Source of the DNA: Dendrophyllia cribrosa
Taxonomy: Eukaryota > Cnidaria > Anthozoa > Scleractinia > Dendrophylliidae
NCBI GenBank assembly: GCA_024195265.1
Contig: JAJLRJ010000007.1
Location: forward strand, 7,151,058 to 7,215,057
DNA length: 64,000 nucleotides
Direction: 5' to 3'
Part shown: positions 51,401 to 63,400 of the stretch, in pieces
Position numbering within the stretch: the first letter of the stretch is position 1
Layout of the letters: every line of letters begins with the position of its first letter
The notes under the pieces: model-generated
Databases searched by the model: none
Told to the model about the DNA's origin: nothing
What the model saw: only the letters and a program-made list of their open reading frames with translations
Program-made: the position numbers and the translations under genes

Positions 51401-54400
51401 ATTCTCGATATTTACAGACATCCGCTCTTAAGCAAACCTTGGCAAACGCACTTTGGGTTTTTGAGATACAGGCAGGGCAAATTAATAGAGCCCTGGGTGT
51501 GTGAAGCTGGGGATGGAGAGGGGGGACGGGTTAAGTAAACCCATGGGACTATAGGAAACCCTGGGCTTTGGGACACTTATATTTGAAAACCTGAGGTGTA
51601 GGAACTTCTGCGTATAACGACCCCTTGGGGTCGAAAAGCCCAAAGCCAAAGCATTCCTGGACTTAGGAACCCACTAAGGGTTTGGAACCCCTTAGGTACA
51701 TGGATAGAAAACTTGGGAATCCTTGGTGCAAGGTGGAAGACGTTAGCAAACAAACTAATAGCTGCAATTAGTAATCAGTTGTACATAATAATTTATTTCA
51801 TAAATATGTTTCTATTACAGGGTTTACAAGGAACCAATGGTCCCCCTGGTGAACCAGGGAGGGATGGTAATGATGTAAGTCATAGTACAGTACTTGGTAC
51901 CTGTACATTAAACTTGACCCAAAAAAAAACTTGCTTAGAAGAAGTACTATTTCTCGAACATTTCCTTTGGTACATGTACACTAAAGCATTTGCTATCCAT
52001 TTAGTATCTTAATCAGACTTCAAGCCTGCAATAATTTTCTTCTCTATAATATAAGCAAATCATTTGTGACAATCCATGGACAATATTGACCGGCTGACAA
52101 GAAGTCAGTCTGATCTGGTCAGACAATTTTTGATCTGCATGGTTTATCTTAACTGAAAAGTGCCTGGTGTTCAAAGCTAACTATGAAAAGTTTTCCATGT
52201 TTCACAGAGAGAAAGGATTTCTGTCTGAATTTAATTGCAGTAGTACTACCCAGTCAAATTCTGTCTGTCAGGCCAGGTTAAGCTTTCACCAGTTGCATTA
52301 CATACATGTATGAGATACCTGAATTTTTCCTGTCAGGATGTCTCACCCTTTTACAAGATTGGATTCCATTTTTGTGCAAAATTATGCTAATTTGTTCAAA
52401 ACTTAAATTGAACTCAAAGAATTCTTTTAAACCAGGGGTCAATTCAGTAAAACTTTTACAAACATTTACAAGTGTATACATGTAGCTATTGTTGTCAATC
52501 TCTGAAACAATCTCTACACTTGTAAACTACACTTGTAAAAGTTGGGGTCAATTCAATGAAACTTTTACACTACACTGTACTTGTAAAAGTTTTATTGAAT
52601 TGGGGTCAATTCAATAAAACTTTTACAAGTGTAATTTAAAAGTGTAGCTATTGTTTTCAACCTCTGAAACAATGGCTACACTTAGTGTAGAAGTTTTATT
52701 GAATTGGCCCCAGGTCTCTTTTAGAAAAAAATAATGCAATTTATACAAAAATCATCAATTAATGATCCAAGAGTAAATTAAAAATTTATAGATGATGAGG
52801 TGTTTGGTGAGTTCCTAAACTTGTAAGAGTAATAATTAGTGCCACCAGATGTGTGACAAATGGCCATGTGCAAAATTTATGAGTACATGTCCAGGTACTG
52901 CATGTTATGCTAAATTGCCAGAATTTTGTTTAAATATGGCTATGTATAAACTTCAATTTAATTTCTCTCAAACTTGATCGAGTCATCAAAAATCTTCCAC
53001 TGTAATTATTATTAGGCACATTCCCAGGAATACTCCCTACATTAAAAGAATATTAATTAATGAAATAGAGAAAAGCAAAATATGTTTACAAATACCTAAA
53101 TTGCTGCTAGTGATTCGGGAAATCAATTTCAGAAATCTCGGGAAAGGGATGCCAGACTCCAAAATGAGCTTACTGTTTATTTTTATTTCCATCAAATAGG
53201 GTCAACCAGGTCCAGCTGGAGAACCCGGTGAGGAGGGTGGTGATGGAGATGAGGTAAGTGAACTGTACTGTAATTTAAAGTTTAGTTTTCTCTGTTGATA
53301 AGCATTTTTTAAAATGGTGCTAGAATGTATATTATCCTACGGTAGTGCAACTTAATTACACTGTATTAAAAAAAAGCATCTGATAGGATGGGGAAAAAAA
53401 TAAAAAAATATGCAGAAATTTGAGGGCATATTATGCAGGAAAATGTGTTGATTATGCAGAAAACATTCTGGATTGTGCGTAAATTTAAACAATTTATAAA
53501 AGTGATAATTGGGCCTTTCCAATGTACAGCTGTATTTACATCTAACAAATAATGCAAGAACGTGAGCGTTCGGTGTTTGTAAGTTGAAAAATTTAGCCTC
53601 AAATTGTCAAAATACCTGTTTTAAAACTGTACTGCTTGCTATCTTTGTCAGACATGGAAGCTTTAATAAGCAATGAAGGAACACCAAAGACGAACAAAAG
53701 AAGCCAAAGAAAAGAGTGTAAACAAGCAGCCATTTTGGTTAACCTTAGTAACCAGGCTAAATAAAAACATGCGCTCAAGAAATTTACACGGTTACCAAGC
53801 TTCTTGTGGCCTGATTAAATGGCGGGCAAACGAATGTACAATGTAGCTGCGATCAAAAGTGTGGGTTTTTTAAGAACACAGTTTCTTATCAAATACTGCT
53901 ATGGGCTGAAATGTCAATGCTTTTTGTCCAATAGAAATTAGCATAACAACAAAACTAGTTTATCCAGGCTCATCGCCAACAGACGTGTGGAATGCATGGA
54001 GGTTAAAAATTGCTCGCAATGGAAGCAGCGTGTTTTTGTCAATGTTTAGGAGAAAAACTGCTTCAAAATAATCAATCTCTTCGGCTTTTATGTTTGTGAG
54101 GAAATTAAGCAGCTGCTTTATCGCTAATATTGGGCAAATGTTTCAGTTTTATGCAGAAAATACTCCGAAGATGTGGAGGATGCGGAAATTAGAGAATTTT
54201 GCAGATCCGCACCACCGCATCCTGTCAGATGCCCTGATTAAAATAACATTGTCAAGTTCCATTCCTAAGTTTAAATTGCTAAGTTTAAATTGCTGCCATC
54301 TTTAATTCATGGCAAGTGAAAGTTTCCTACATACAAATGTAGAAAGATTGCTAAGCTACAAATTAAAGGCAATGGTGGAGGGGGCCAGAGTGTAAATGAT

Positions 54401-57400
54401 TCATTCCACCCCCATCTCCACCTCCGACATTATCCATTTCAACCTCCCTATATATAGCTACCACCATTTTATTTTTAATTAGTAGTTTTGCTTATCTCCC
54501 TGTTTATTTGCAGTAAAAATACAGCATTTTACGCTATTATTGCCTCTATTGAGACATGACACCTTTCTTTGCACTGTGACATTCTATGTGTGATTACTAA
54601 GTAAACATATGTTATATTTTAAAGGGACCTCCTGGAATTCCTGGTGCCCGTGGCCTTCGTGGATTAAAGGGTGACCGGGTGAGGTCTAAGTATTCAATTG
54701 CTTTCATTGATAATAATTAAATTACTGATGTCAATTTGTTAAAACTGTTTCACTCCCAATACTGCCCAAAATGAAAATTCAATTAAGAAAAGTTCTAAAT
54801 TTCATTTTTGTACAAATATGGCAAAACTAGCAGTATTGCATGTGGAGAGTATATATGCTGCTGAAAACCTTTAATTTGAATATTCAAACCATAGGATTTT
54901 ATCCACAGACTCAAAAGTTACAGTACCGCCCAAAGGTAAGTTACCACCTCTCGTCTTGTTTTTGGCGAGACGTGTCTCGTTTCTCTCGAGAATCACTGAG
55001 CTGTTCAGTATGGCATAAATTACTCGCTAAAGGAAGTGTACATTTGTATGTATCAAAGATTTCCGCTCTGCCGCTATTCGTTGCCAAATGGATTGGCAAG
55101 TAGCAACCAAAATTTTGATCGACCATTCGCAAGGATTTGTAATTTGCTACTGAACTTCATTTTTGTAAACCAGAAGTTACGAAGGTTTGCAAAATTGTTT
55201 GGTTTATACAAAGTGTTTGCAGCGAATCGATTCTTCATTTGCAGCCAAACAACTTTGATTTGATTTGATTTGCAGCGAAACAACTTTGGAGAATTTTTTT
55301 GAAGAATTTTAATTAGCAATGCAAAAAGACACACTTTCTTTAGCATATGCCGCATGTGCGAAGCTAATTAATTAATTAGCATGATAGTCTAAAAACGTCA
55401 AGTGTTTCTAAAATTGGGAGTGGTAAAAAGTCACGGTCCTTCCTTTATTATATGCTGCGCACGTGAAGCTGCAGCTGTGATTAACCTAATAGTCTTAAAA
55501 AGTCACAAGTGTACAAAGTCGTTTCGCTGCAAATGAAAAGTCGATTCGCTGCAAAATGTAAAGTCTTTTCGCTGCAACTTCAACAAAATTAAACTTGAAT
55601 AAACACGACATAAAATATTCAAAAGTTTTAGTGTTTCGCTGCACTGACCAAATCCCATTCAGCAAGTCTCAAGGTAAACAAGTGTTTTAGTGTACTGACA
55701 ATACGTTTTTGCGTTTAAACTTGAATGAACATGACAGAAATATTTATTATCTTAAGCACGCTCGTTTGTTTGTGGTCAAGTTTTTGGTGGAAAAGCGAAA
55801 CAACTTTGCAGCGAAATGAGAAACCAGTGGACCATAATGGCGCTCCCATTTTCACAAATTACATTGGTCACTCGAAGTGCAGGGGTTTCAATAGAAGCCG
55901 GCTACCGGCAGTGTACCGCCACCTACTTCGCCTCTCACCGCCGGTTACCAGACAGCCCTAGTGGGATGGGGACTTATGGTCCCTTATCTGTCACAGCCAC
56001 CTATTATACCTTGGCCAGCCGCCTACTTCAATTCTTAGTGAAACCCCTGGAAGTGTGCTGCTGTTTGTTATAAAATTCTGCGAGGAGATGATAATAAATA
56101 CACCCTCATGAATCGACTAGATTTTATTTCACGGAATTATGAGAACCCAGCTGCTGCAGTACATCTCAAACTTGAATATATGTAACTCGAACAACCCGCT
56201 AAACTCGAACGAAAACAAATTTTCCCTGGATCCTTTTCTCAGTCAATCGCTATCGGTTGTCTTAATATCTCAAACAAATTATTGTTGTTCCAGTTTCGCT
56301 TCAAAAAATACAACAATGCAACCCAGTTACATTAAGACTGACCTTTTTAATCGGCACTTTAATACTTAATTTCAGTGAAGATTGAATGTGGTGACAATAT
56401 CATGATTGCTCTTCTCTTGGAGTTCCACTATTCTTGCATTGCTAAGTTCTCATTTACAGCACCAAGAAAACGAAAACGTTTCGCTTTATGGATCTTCTTG
56501 TTGAATTAAACAAATTAGTCAGTTCTAAAGAACTTGTAAACACGTCCGCGCCACTGCCGATTTAAATACCGATGGCCAAGTTTCATTTTGTAAAAAACTT
56601 CCTAGTGTGGGTCAAAGCTCGCTTATTTATAATTACAAAAAATGGCTATTTTCGGTAAAACTTTCTTAAGAGACACTTTAGAATTAAAGAAATTATGCAT
56701 TGTTCATGTATGATAATCCTAGGTTTGTTTCCAGCGCCAATCAACTTAATTATCATACGATACGCAAAACAAGCCTTCATACAGTATGTTCATACACAAC
56801 AGTTTCAAATACACCAGCACTGGAAGCGATTGTACAGTACTTCCAGTGCTATCACGAGAAATAAGACGCACCTTGCGAGAAACGAGACGTGTCTCGAGAG
56901 AAACGAGACGCGTCTTGAGAGAAACGAGACGGGTCTTGAGAGAAACAAGATGCGCCTTGAGAGAAACAAGACATGTCTCTAGAGAAATGAGATGTGTCTC
57001 ACGAGACGGTGGTAACTTATATTTGAGTGGTACTGTAGAACTACCTTGTACAGAATAACAAACAGTATCACAGGAAAGTACATGTACTGCTCAGTAGCTT
57101 ACTGGCTTAGAATGGTTAACACTTTAAGATCTCATTCATAGACTCAAAAGTTGAAACCACCTTCTACAGCCTAACAAACAGCACCACAGGAAACTAACTA
57201 AAGTTAACTGTACAAAAGCATTCATATGAATGGTTACACTCAGTAGGATTTCATCTACAGACTCACAGACTCAAAAGTTAGAACCACCTTGATTGTACAG
57301 CATAATGAACAGTTCCTCAGGAAAGTACTGCTCAATAGCTTTCATTTGAATGGTCACACTATAGGATTTCATTCACACACTCAAAAGTTAATAGGACCAA

Positions 57401-60400
57401 CCACATTACATGACTCTGTCAGGGTTTGACTTTAGGAGTGATAGTGTTCTATAATTTAGCATTTCATGTATGACAATTAAGGCTTAGTCTAATAGTTTTA
57501 ATTTGGGCCAGTTTTGTCCCCAAAACTTACAAATTCCCTTAACTACATGATTGTATAATGGACTAACACTGGCTCGCCTTCATAAGCTGACATCTGATCT
57601 CAATTCTTTTCTTTCTGGACCTGGTCAGTTTAGTTGGTAGTAAAAGCGCTGTTTTGAAGAGCAGCCTCAGTGAGGTTGCAAGTTGAAATCCCGAATGGAT
57701 CAACACTCTAGGTAATAAGATCGATGCACATCCAATTTCATTCTCACAAAGGCATGTCACGATCAAGTGCCATGAGATGCATGGAATGTAACATGGCGCT
57801 ATATACATGTAAGTATCAATATGTTTCATTGTGTTTCTTTTTACAACAACTTTGTAGGGTGAACAAGGTGAGAGAGGTGAACGTGGAGATCAAGGAGATG
57901 AAGGTGCCCAAGTAAGTGACTTTTCATTGCATTGATTTAGTGGAAGTATCTTTCTCTCTATGACTACATAATTTTATGACACTTTTGAGACTACTGATTC
58001 TGGCAGTACACAGGACAATTTATTTATTTATTTAATGGTCGACGAAGGTGCTTCCTAATCTGGTGTTGGGTGTCCTGTGACATTTGCACCAAGCAGAAAG
58101 AATCAAGAAAAATGTTTGTATGTACCATTTCTGTGCCATTGTTGAAACGTCACCATAGTATCTGGCATTCCCAGCACGTGAAAATCAGGCACAATCCATT
58201 CAATCCTGGGGAGCTGCGTGCTCCGAAATGTCACATGTAAATACAGCTGTAATCTGTAATTTTAGCTGTAATTTTCCCGAGTTTGGAATCGCACCGCTCA
58301 ATATCTCAATGTCTAAAAGTACGCAGTGGAAATGGATGAAAGTTCTTCTCCTGACCAAGTTAGTTGTTGGGTCTCTTTGGAATCAAGCAAGAAGTTATCG
58401 GATTTTCCTCACTTCTAGCACTGTTTTGAATGTTCTAACTTGATTTTGCAGTGGTTCTCTGCCTGATTTGGGAAGCTTTCACCTAAATACCGTCGTCGCT
58501 TCTTCGCGATGTTCTATGAAGCGATTCGCTGTATGTCTTGTAGCAGTAATTCACTGACCGGCCGCGCCAGGTGAACACAGATTAATTTAGCCTGCCCATC
58601 TAAGAATTCAACTGAATGGTTTTTTTTTTGTCCCATTGCAAGGATTAAAACAGCTCTAGTTCTCATCGTGTTATCTGAATTTGTTTGTTTTGACAAAAAT
58701 AGCACACTTCAGTATTACAACATAGTCGGCTTAAAAATTTTGCTTTGTAATTTGTTATTACCACAGACAAACCCAATATTTTATAGTTTTTTTATTCAAT
58801 TGAGAGAGAGCACTGCAGCTGTTAATTAAAGCACTACTGAACAGCCATTAAATACTGTTTGCGTATGTGTCCAAGCTTGACCTTGAGATCGCTGCATGTT
58901 ATTATAAATTATGTTACACAGGGTTTTCGTTTGAGGCCGGAGGCCGGACTTTTCGTCCGGTTGTTTTCCATTCCACAGACCTGGTACTTTGGTCCAAAGT
59001 ACCAAAGTACCATTCCATGTCCGGTGCTTTCAGAAATATGTCTGCTACTTTACAAAACTGTTGAAAACCCTGGTTACAGCATTGAAAGCACACTACTTTC
59101 GTAGAAGAGTAAAAAAATATGACAACTTTTAGGTTGATTTTAAAGCAATTTAGCCCTGGAGAAGTACCTTCATCCATGCTCATCTGATTAAACTTATGCT
59201 GAATGCAACTTCTAGACACTGAGATACTGACATACACTGAAGCGTATGATTTTAGAATCGGGAAAATAACCAAAATGAAATCAAGACATAATTATACTAT
59301 TTATATGTCGGAAAAATCTGAGACCTTTTGGAGTACGCAGCACTGCAGAACTTAAGGATTTTGCTTGATTTGATCGTGATAATGTGAATTTGTTTGATGT
59401 CAGCCCGACTTTTTTTCCTGTGTGACATATCTCGCGACTGGCTGAAACTGACGTACTAGGTCAAGACAAGGTGCCACGGGATAAGTAGACGAACTATCAT
59501 CTAGCTATGATTAATGCTAGTTTATTTATTAAATTTTACTACCACACATGTAGCGTTGCAGATTGAGATACATTATCAATGGTACTATAATAACAATGTC
59601 AGGGGTGTAACTAAGAAAAAACTGAGCAGGCTCATTAACAAGCCCAGCCGGTTTTTCTGACTTGTGCACCCTCCAATTAAAATCACCCCAAATCTTTATT
59701 TTCTAGTGAAATTTCAGCCGGTGATAAGTTCTCTTTCAGCTGGTGAAATAAGCCGGTAGCCGGCTCTTAGCTACATCCCTGCAATGTACTGTAGCACGAT
59801 CCTATAATTACACTGTACAACACAATTCAAATTACATAATTTCCGTTAACTTATATAATTAAAAGGATCAAAATAGTGAGTGGTGAGAAGACCTTAAGAA
59901 GCCAAAGGCTTGTAGAAAAGAGGTCCCCTCATGATTTTGTTATTGGCAAAATCAAAGCCTGAGTCAATGACCAAGCTCACCATGAGAACTTTTTAACTCC
60001 AAAAAGTGCCAAAAATCAAAATTAAAAAAAAAATCCCAAATTTCATTTTGTTAAGTATTGAAAAAGAAATAGTACCATGCATACAAAAATGCTGCTGAAA
60101 TCAATAGGCTTGATTAAGGGAGAGTTGGAGTTGCTTTTCCCATAAAAATCCCCTCAGTTTTGCATGATGTTTAATTGTTAATAAGACAAGGTGCTGTCTT
60201 GTGTTTGCATTAGGGTGCAGGTGGTATTCCAGGAAGGGCTGGCATTGATGGTGCAAAGGTATGTGTCGACCGTGTTTGTGTTATGATTCTACCAAGTAAC
60301 TCATAGTAAACAAGAAAATAATTTTAAGTGCACAGATGTACACAGTCAGGTAAGTTTTGATATGACTATTGTTAGGTGCTGAAACGTTAAATAGCTTTTA

Positions 60401-63400
60401 CTGTGGCAAATAATACTAGCTGCTGCCATAAATCATACTCAAGGGTTTTTAACCCGCGAATACGTGCATGCGTAATGAACGGGTTATCGGTAATGGAGAC
60501 AGATATGCAAACAGATATGTAAACTCTTGTCACGTAATGTTTTAAATTAGTTTTATTACGAATGCATGTGTATAAACAAGAACAACGTGAATCCAGCGAT
60601 AACAATTAACTAATTCACCGTAAACAAATATGAACAACAATAAGCTTAAAGATATTTCGCATTTGGAGTCCTTTGACGAATAAAGGCCAAATTTATGTCT
60701 TTCATGTCTTAGCGTAACAGTACAAAATATTAACCCATTCACACCTGAGGATTTTTACGTTTTTGAGTGATTTTCTGCATACACACGCCCCATAGGATTT
60801 CGTGACTGCATATTTGGAGTTACCATTGAAAGTGCTGCTGTTCTAAAACACTGAAGGCTCGAGTTTACTGGAAACGTCATTGTGACGATCTCATTTTGCT
60901 TGCTTGATTTGCAATAAAGGGTCCAATATGAATTATCTACGATTTTTGGTAAGTTCACAGCCATTTTTCATCTTTAGTAGCTGCCTGGTGAGCATCATTA
61001 AGCTTGGAGGTAGTTCAGAGTCCACTTCTCAATGAAGCGAGTTAGTTGTTGTACTTCGTTTGCGAATTTGGCTCGTTGCTCGTTGAACTGGAAAAATGGC
61101 CGCCTGGAAACGAAGCAGCTTTGGGACTCGACTCTGGATGAATTTCTCGACCTACTGCGGCATATTTTGGAAGTTGCGACCACAGGAGAACACAACAAGC
61201 GCGAAATTTCGGCGGTGGGTCGGAGTGGCTGTGGACTTAGTATAAATATGAAATGTGTGCGGAAAGAAACGAACGCTGTCAAAATTCTTGGCCATTTCCC
61301 AGCATGCAGTGCGGTGGTGATATTGAAAATTGAGGCAAGGTCAGTATGCATTAGAACGAGAGGCTAGAGCTCGGCCCGAGCAACGAATAAGAGCAAAAAA
61401 ATTCACTGCTAAGCTAGGACTATGACTGAATTTTGCTGTGAATGTTGATTTTTGGGTTTGCCATGATGATTTGAATAAAAAAAACTAAAGGCAAAAACGT
61501 GATTTTTGTTGTTTTTCTATGACGTTAAAAACGGTAATTTTTGTTATTGTCCAAATTCAAACGCTGATATTCTGCAAAAATCGCTGACTTTTTTGTGTTT
61601 ATTGGGTATCTCAATTTGAAAGACTTTCTAGTCAATGCTCACAACTGCTAGTTAAGGCAATGTTCGCACGATTGAGAAAGTTACAATTTTTTAAAGCAGT
61701 GGAGTCTTGTACGGGCGGTTACGGGCGGTTCAGGTGTCAATGGGTTAATCAAAAAATCTATTTTTCTTACAGTTGATAGTTTTGGCTCTTAAACCAGTCA
61801 AACAAAAAACCCTTAAGACTAGGAACATGTCATCACTATTTAATTTGAAAACAGGCATATGCATCAAGATCTGGGGGGGAGGGTACTAGTTGCTGGCCCA
61901 TATTTTGTGCAAAGGTGAAAGTTGCATGAAAGCCAACTTCAAGGGGTGGTGATTTTCAAAACTAGACATAAGAGGTGGAGTTAGAACAGCTGGTGACAGT
62001 CAGTAGTCGAGGGTCAGTTCATCTTGGGTGATCAAGTTTGATACTATTGCCTATCACGTGACCTGGCCAACCCCAAACCTGGGACCTAACCCTAAGTTAG
62101 GCCTGGCCCTGAGCCAAGTTACACCTTACCCTAGAAATTGTTCTAACCCTAGAATCTTAACACTAACCCTAGATTTCAACTATCCCTAACCCTAACTTTC
62201 GCCGGGGGGTGTCAAAAGCCCTGGTCACGTGACCTTTAGTTTTCTTCATTAACCCATTCACACCTGAGGATTTTTACGTTTTTGAGTGATTTTCGGCATA
62301 CACACACCCCATAGGATTTCGTGACTGCATATTTGGAGTTACCATTGAAAGTGCTGCTGTTCTAAAACACTGAAGGCTCGAGTTTACTGGAAACGTCATT
62401 GTGACGATCTCATTTTGCTTGCTTGATTTGCAATAAAGGGTCCAATATGAATTATCTACGATTTTTGGTAAGTTCACAGCCATTTTTCATCTTTAGTAGC
62501 TGCCTGGTGAGCATCATTAAGCTTGGAGGTAGTTCAGAGTCCACTTCTCAATGAAGCGAGTTAGTTGTTGTACTTCGTTTGCGAATTTGGCTCGTTGCTC
62601 GTTGAACTGGATAAATGGCCGCCTGGAAACGAAGCAGCTTTGGGACTCGACTCTGGATGAATTTCTCGACCTACTGCGGCATATTTTGGAAGTTGCGACC
62701 ACAGGAGAACACAACAAGCGCGAAATTTCGGCGGTGGGTCGGAGTGGCTGTGGACTTAGTATAAATATGAAATGTGTGCGGAAAGAAACGAACGCTGTCA
62801 AAATTCTTGGCCATTTCCCAGCATGCAGTGCGGTGGTGGTATTGAAAATTGAGGCAAGGTCAGTATGCATTAGAACGAGAGGCTAGAGCTCGGCCCGAGC
62901 AACGAATAAGAGCAAAAAAATTCACTGCTAAGCTAGGACTATGACTGAATTTTGCTGTGAATGTTGATTTTTGGGTTTGCCATGATGATTTGAATAAAAA
63001 AAACTAAAGGCAAAAACGTGATTTTTGTTGTTTTTCTATGACGTTAAAAACGGTAATTTTTGTTATTGTCCAAATTCAAACGCTGATATTCTGCAAAAAT
63101 CGCTGACTTTTTTGTGTTTATTGGGTATCTCAATTTGAAAGACTTTCTAGTCAATGCTCACAACTGCTAGTTAAGGCAATGTTCGCACGATTGAGAAAGT
63201 TACAATTTTTTAAAGCAGTGGAGTCTTGTACGGGCGGTTACGGGCGGTTCAGGTGTCAATGGGTTAATACGTTTGATTAAAATAGGAGAGAACTGGACAG
63301 GGTTATGCGCTAAAGGTTATAACATCAGTGGATCTGATCTGTTCCTCAAGTGAAAATACATGTATATCCTTGCATTCTTCAGTAGTCATTACGTTTAATT

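Larger units (their letters stand above)
54921..57035. mobile_element. TA-target TIR element, 2115 bp
   Basis: CAGTACCGCCCAAAGGTAAG at the left corresponds to CAGTACCACTCAAATATAAG on the complement of the right, both continuing TTACCACC; TA flanks each end. It splits a copy of the intronic repeat whose intact paralogues read AAAAGTTAGAACC, confirming the boundaries. Contents: an array of GAGAC(G)-containing 21-bp units at the right, scattered GCAGCGAAAC motifs, no recognisable transposase. Tc1/mariner-type targeting is likely; superfamily not certain. Confidence 0.82.

Noticed and set aside
56695..57058. Repetitive ERNET- and RETRR-rich open frames
   Set aside because: They result from the 21-bp tandem array at the end of a transposon, in two frames at once.
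61032..62886. 111- and 117-aa open frames present twice on opposite strands
   Set aside because: They overlap each other, have no domain, and appear twice only because the 1011-bp element is duplicated.
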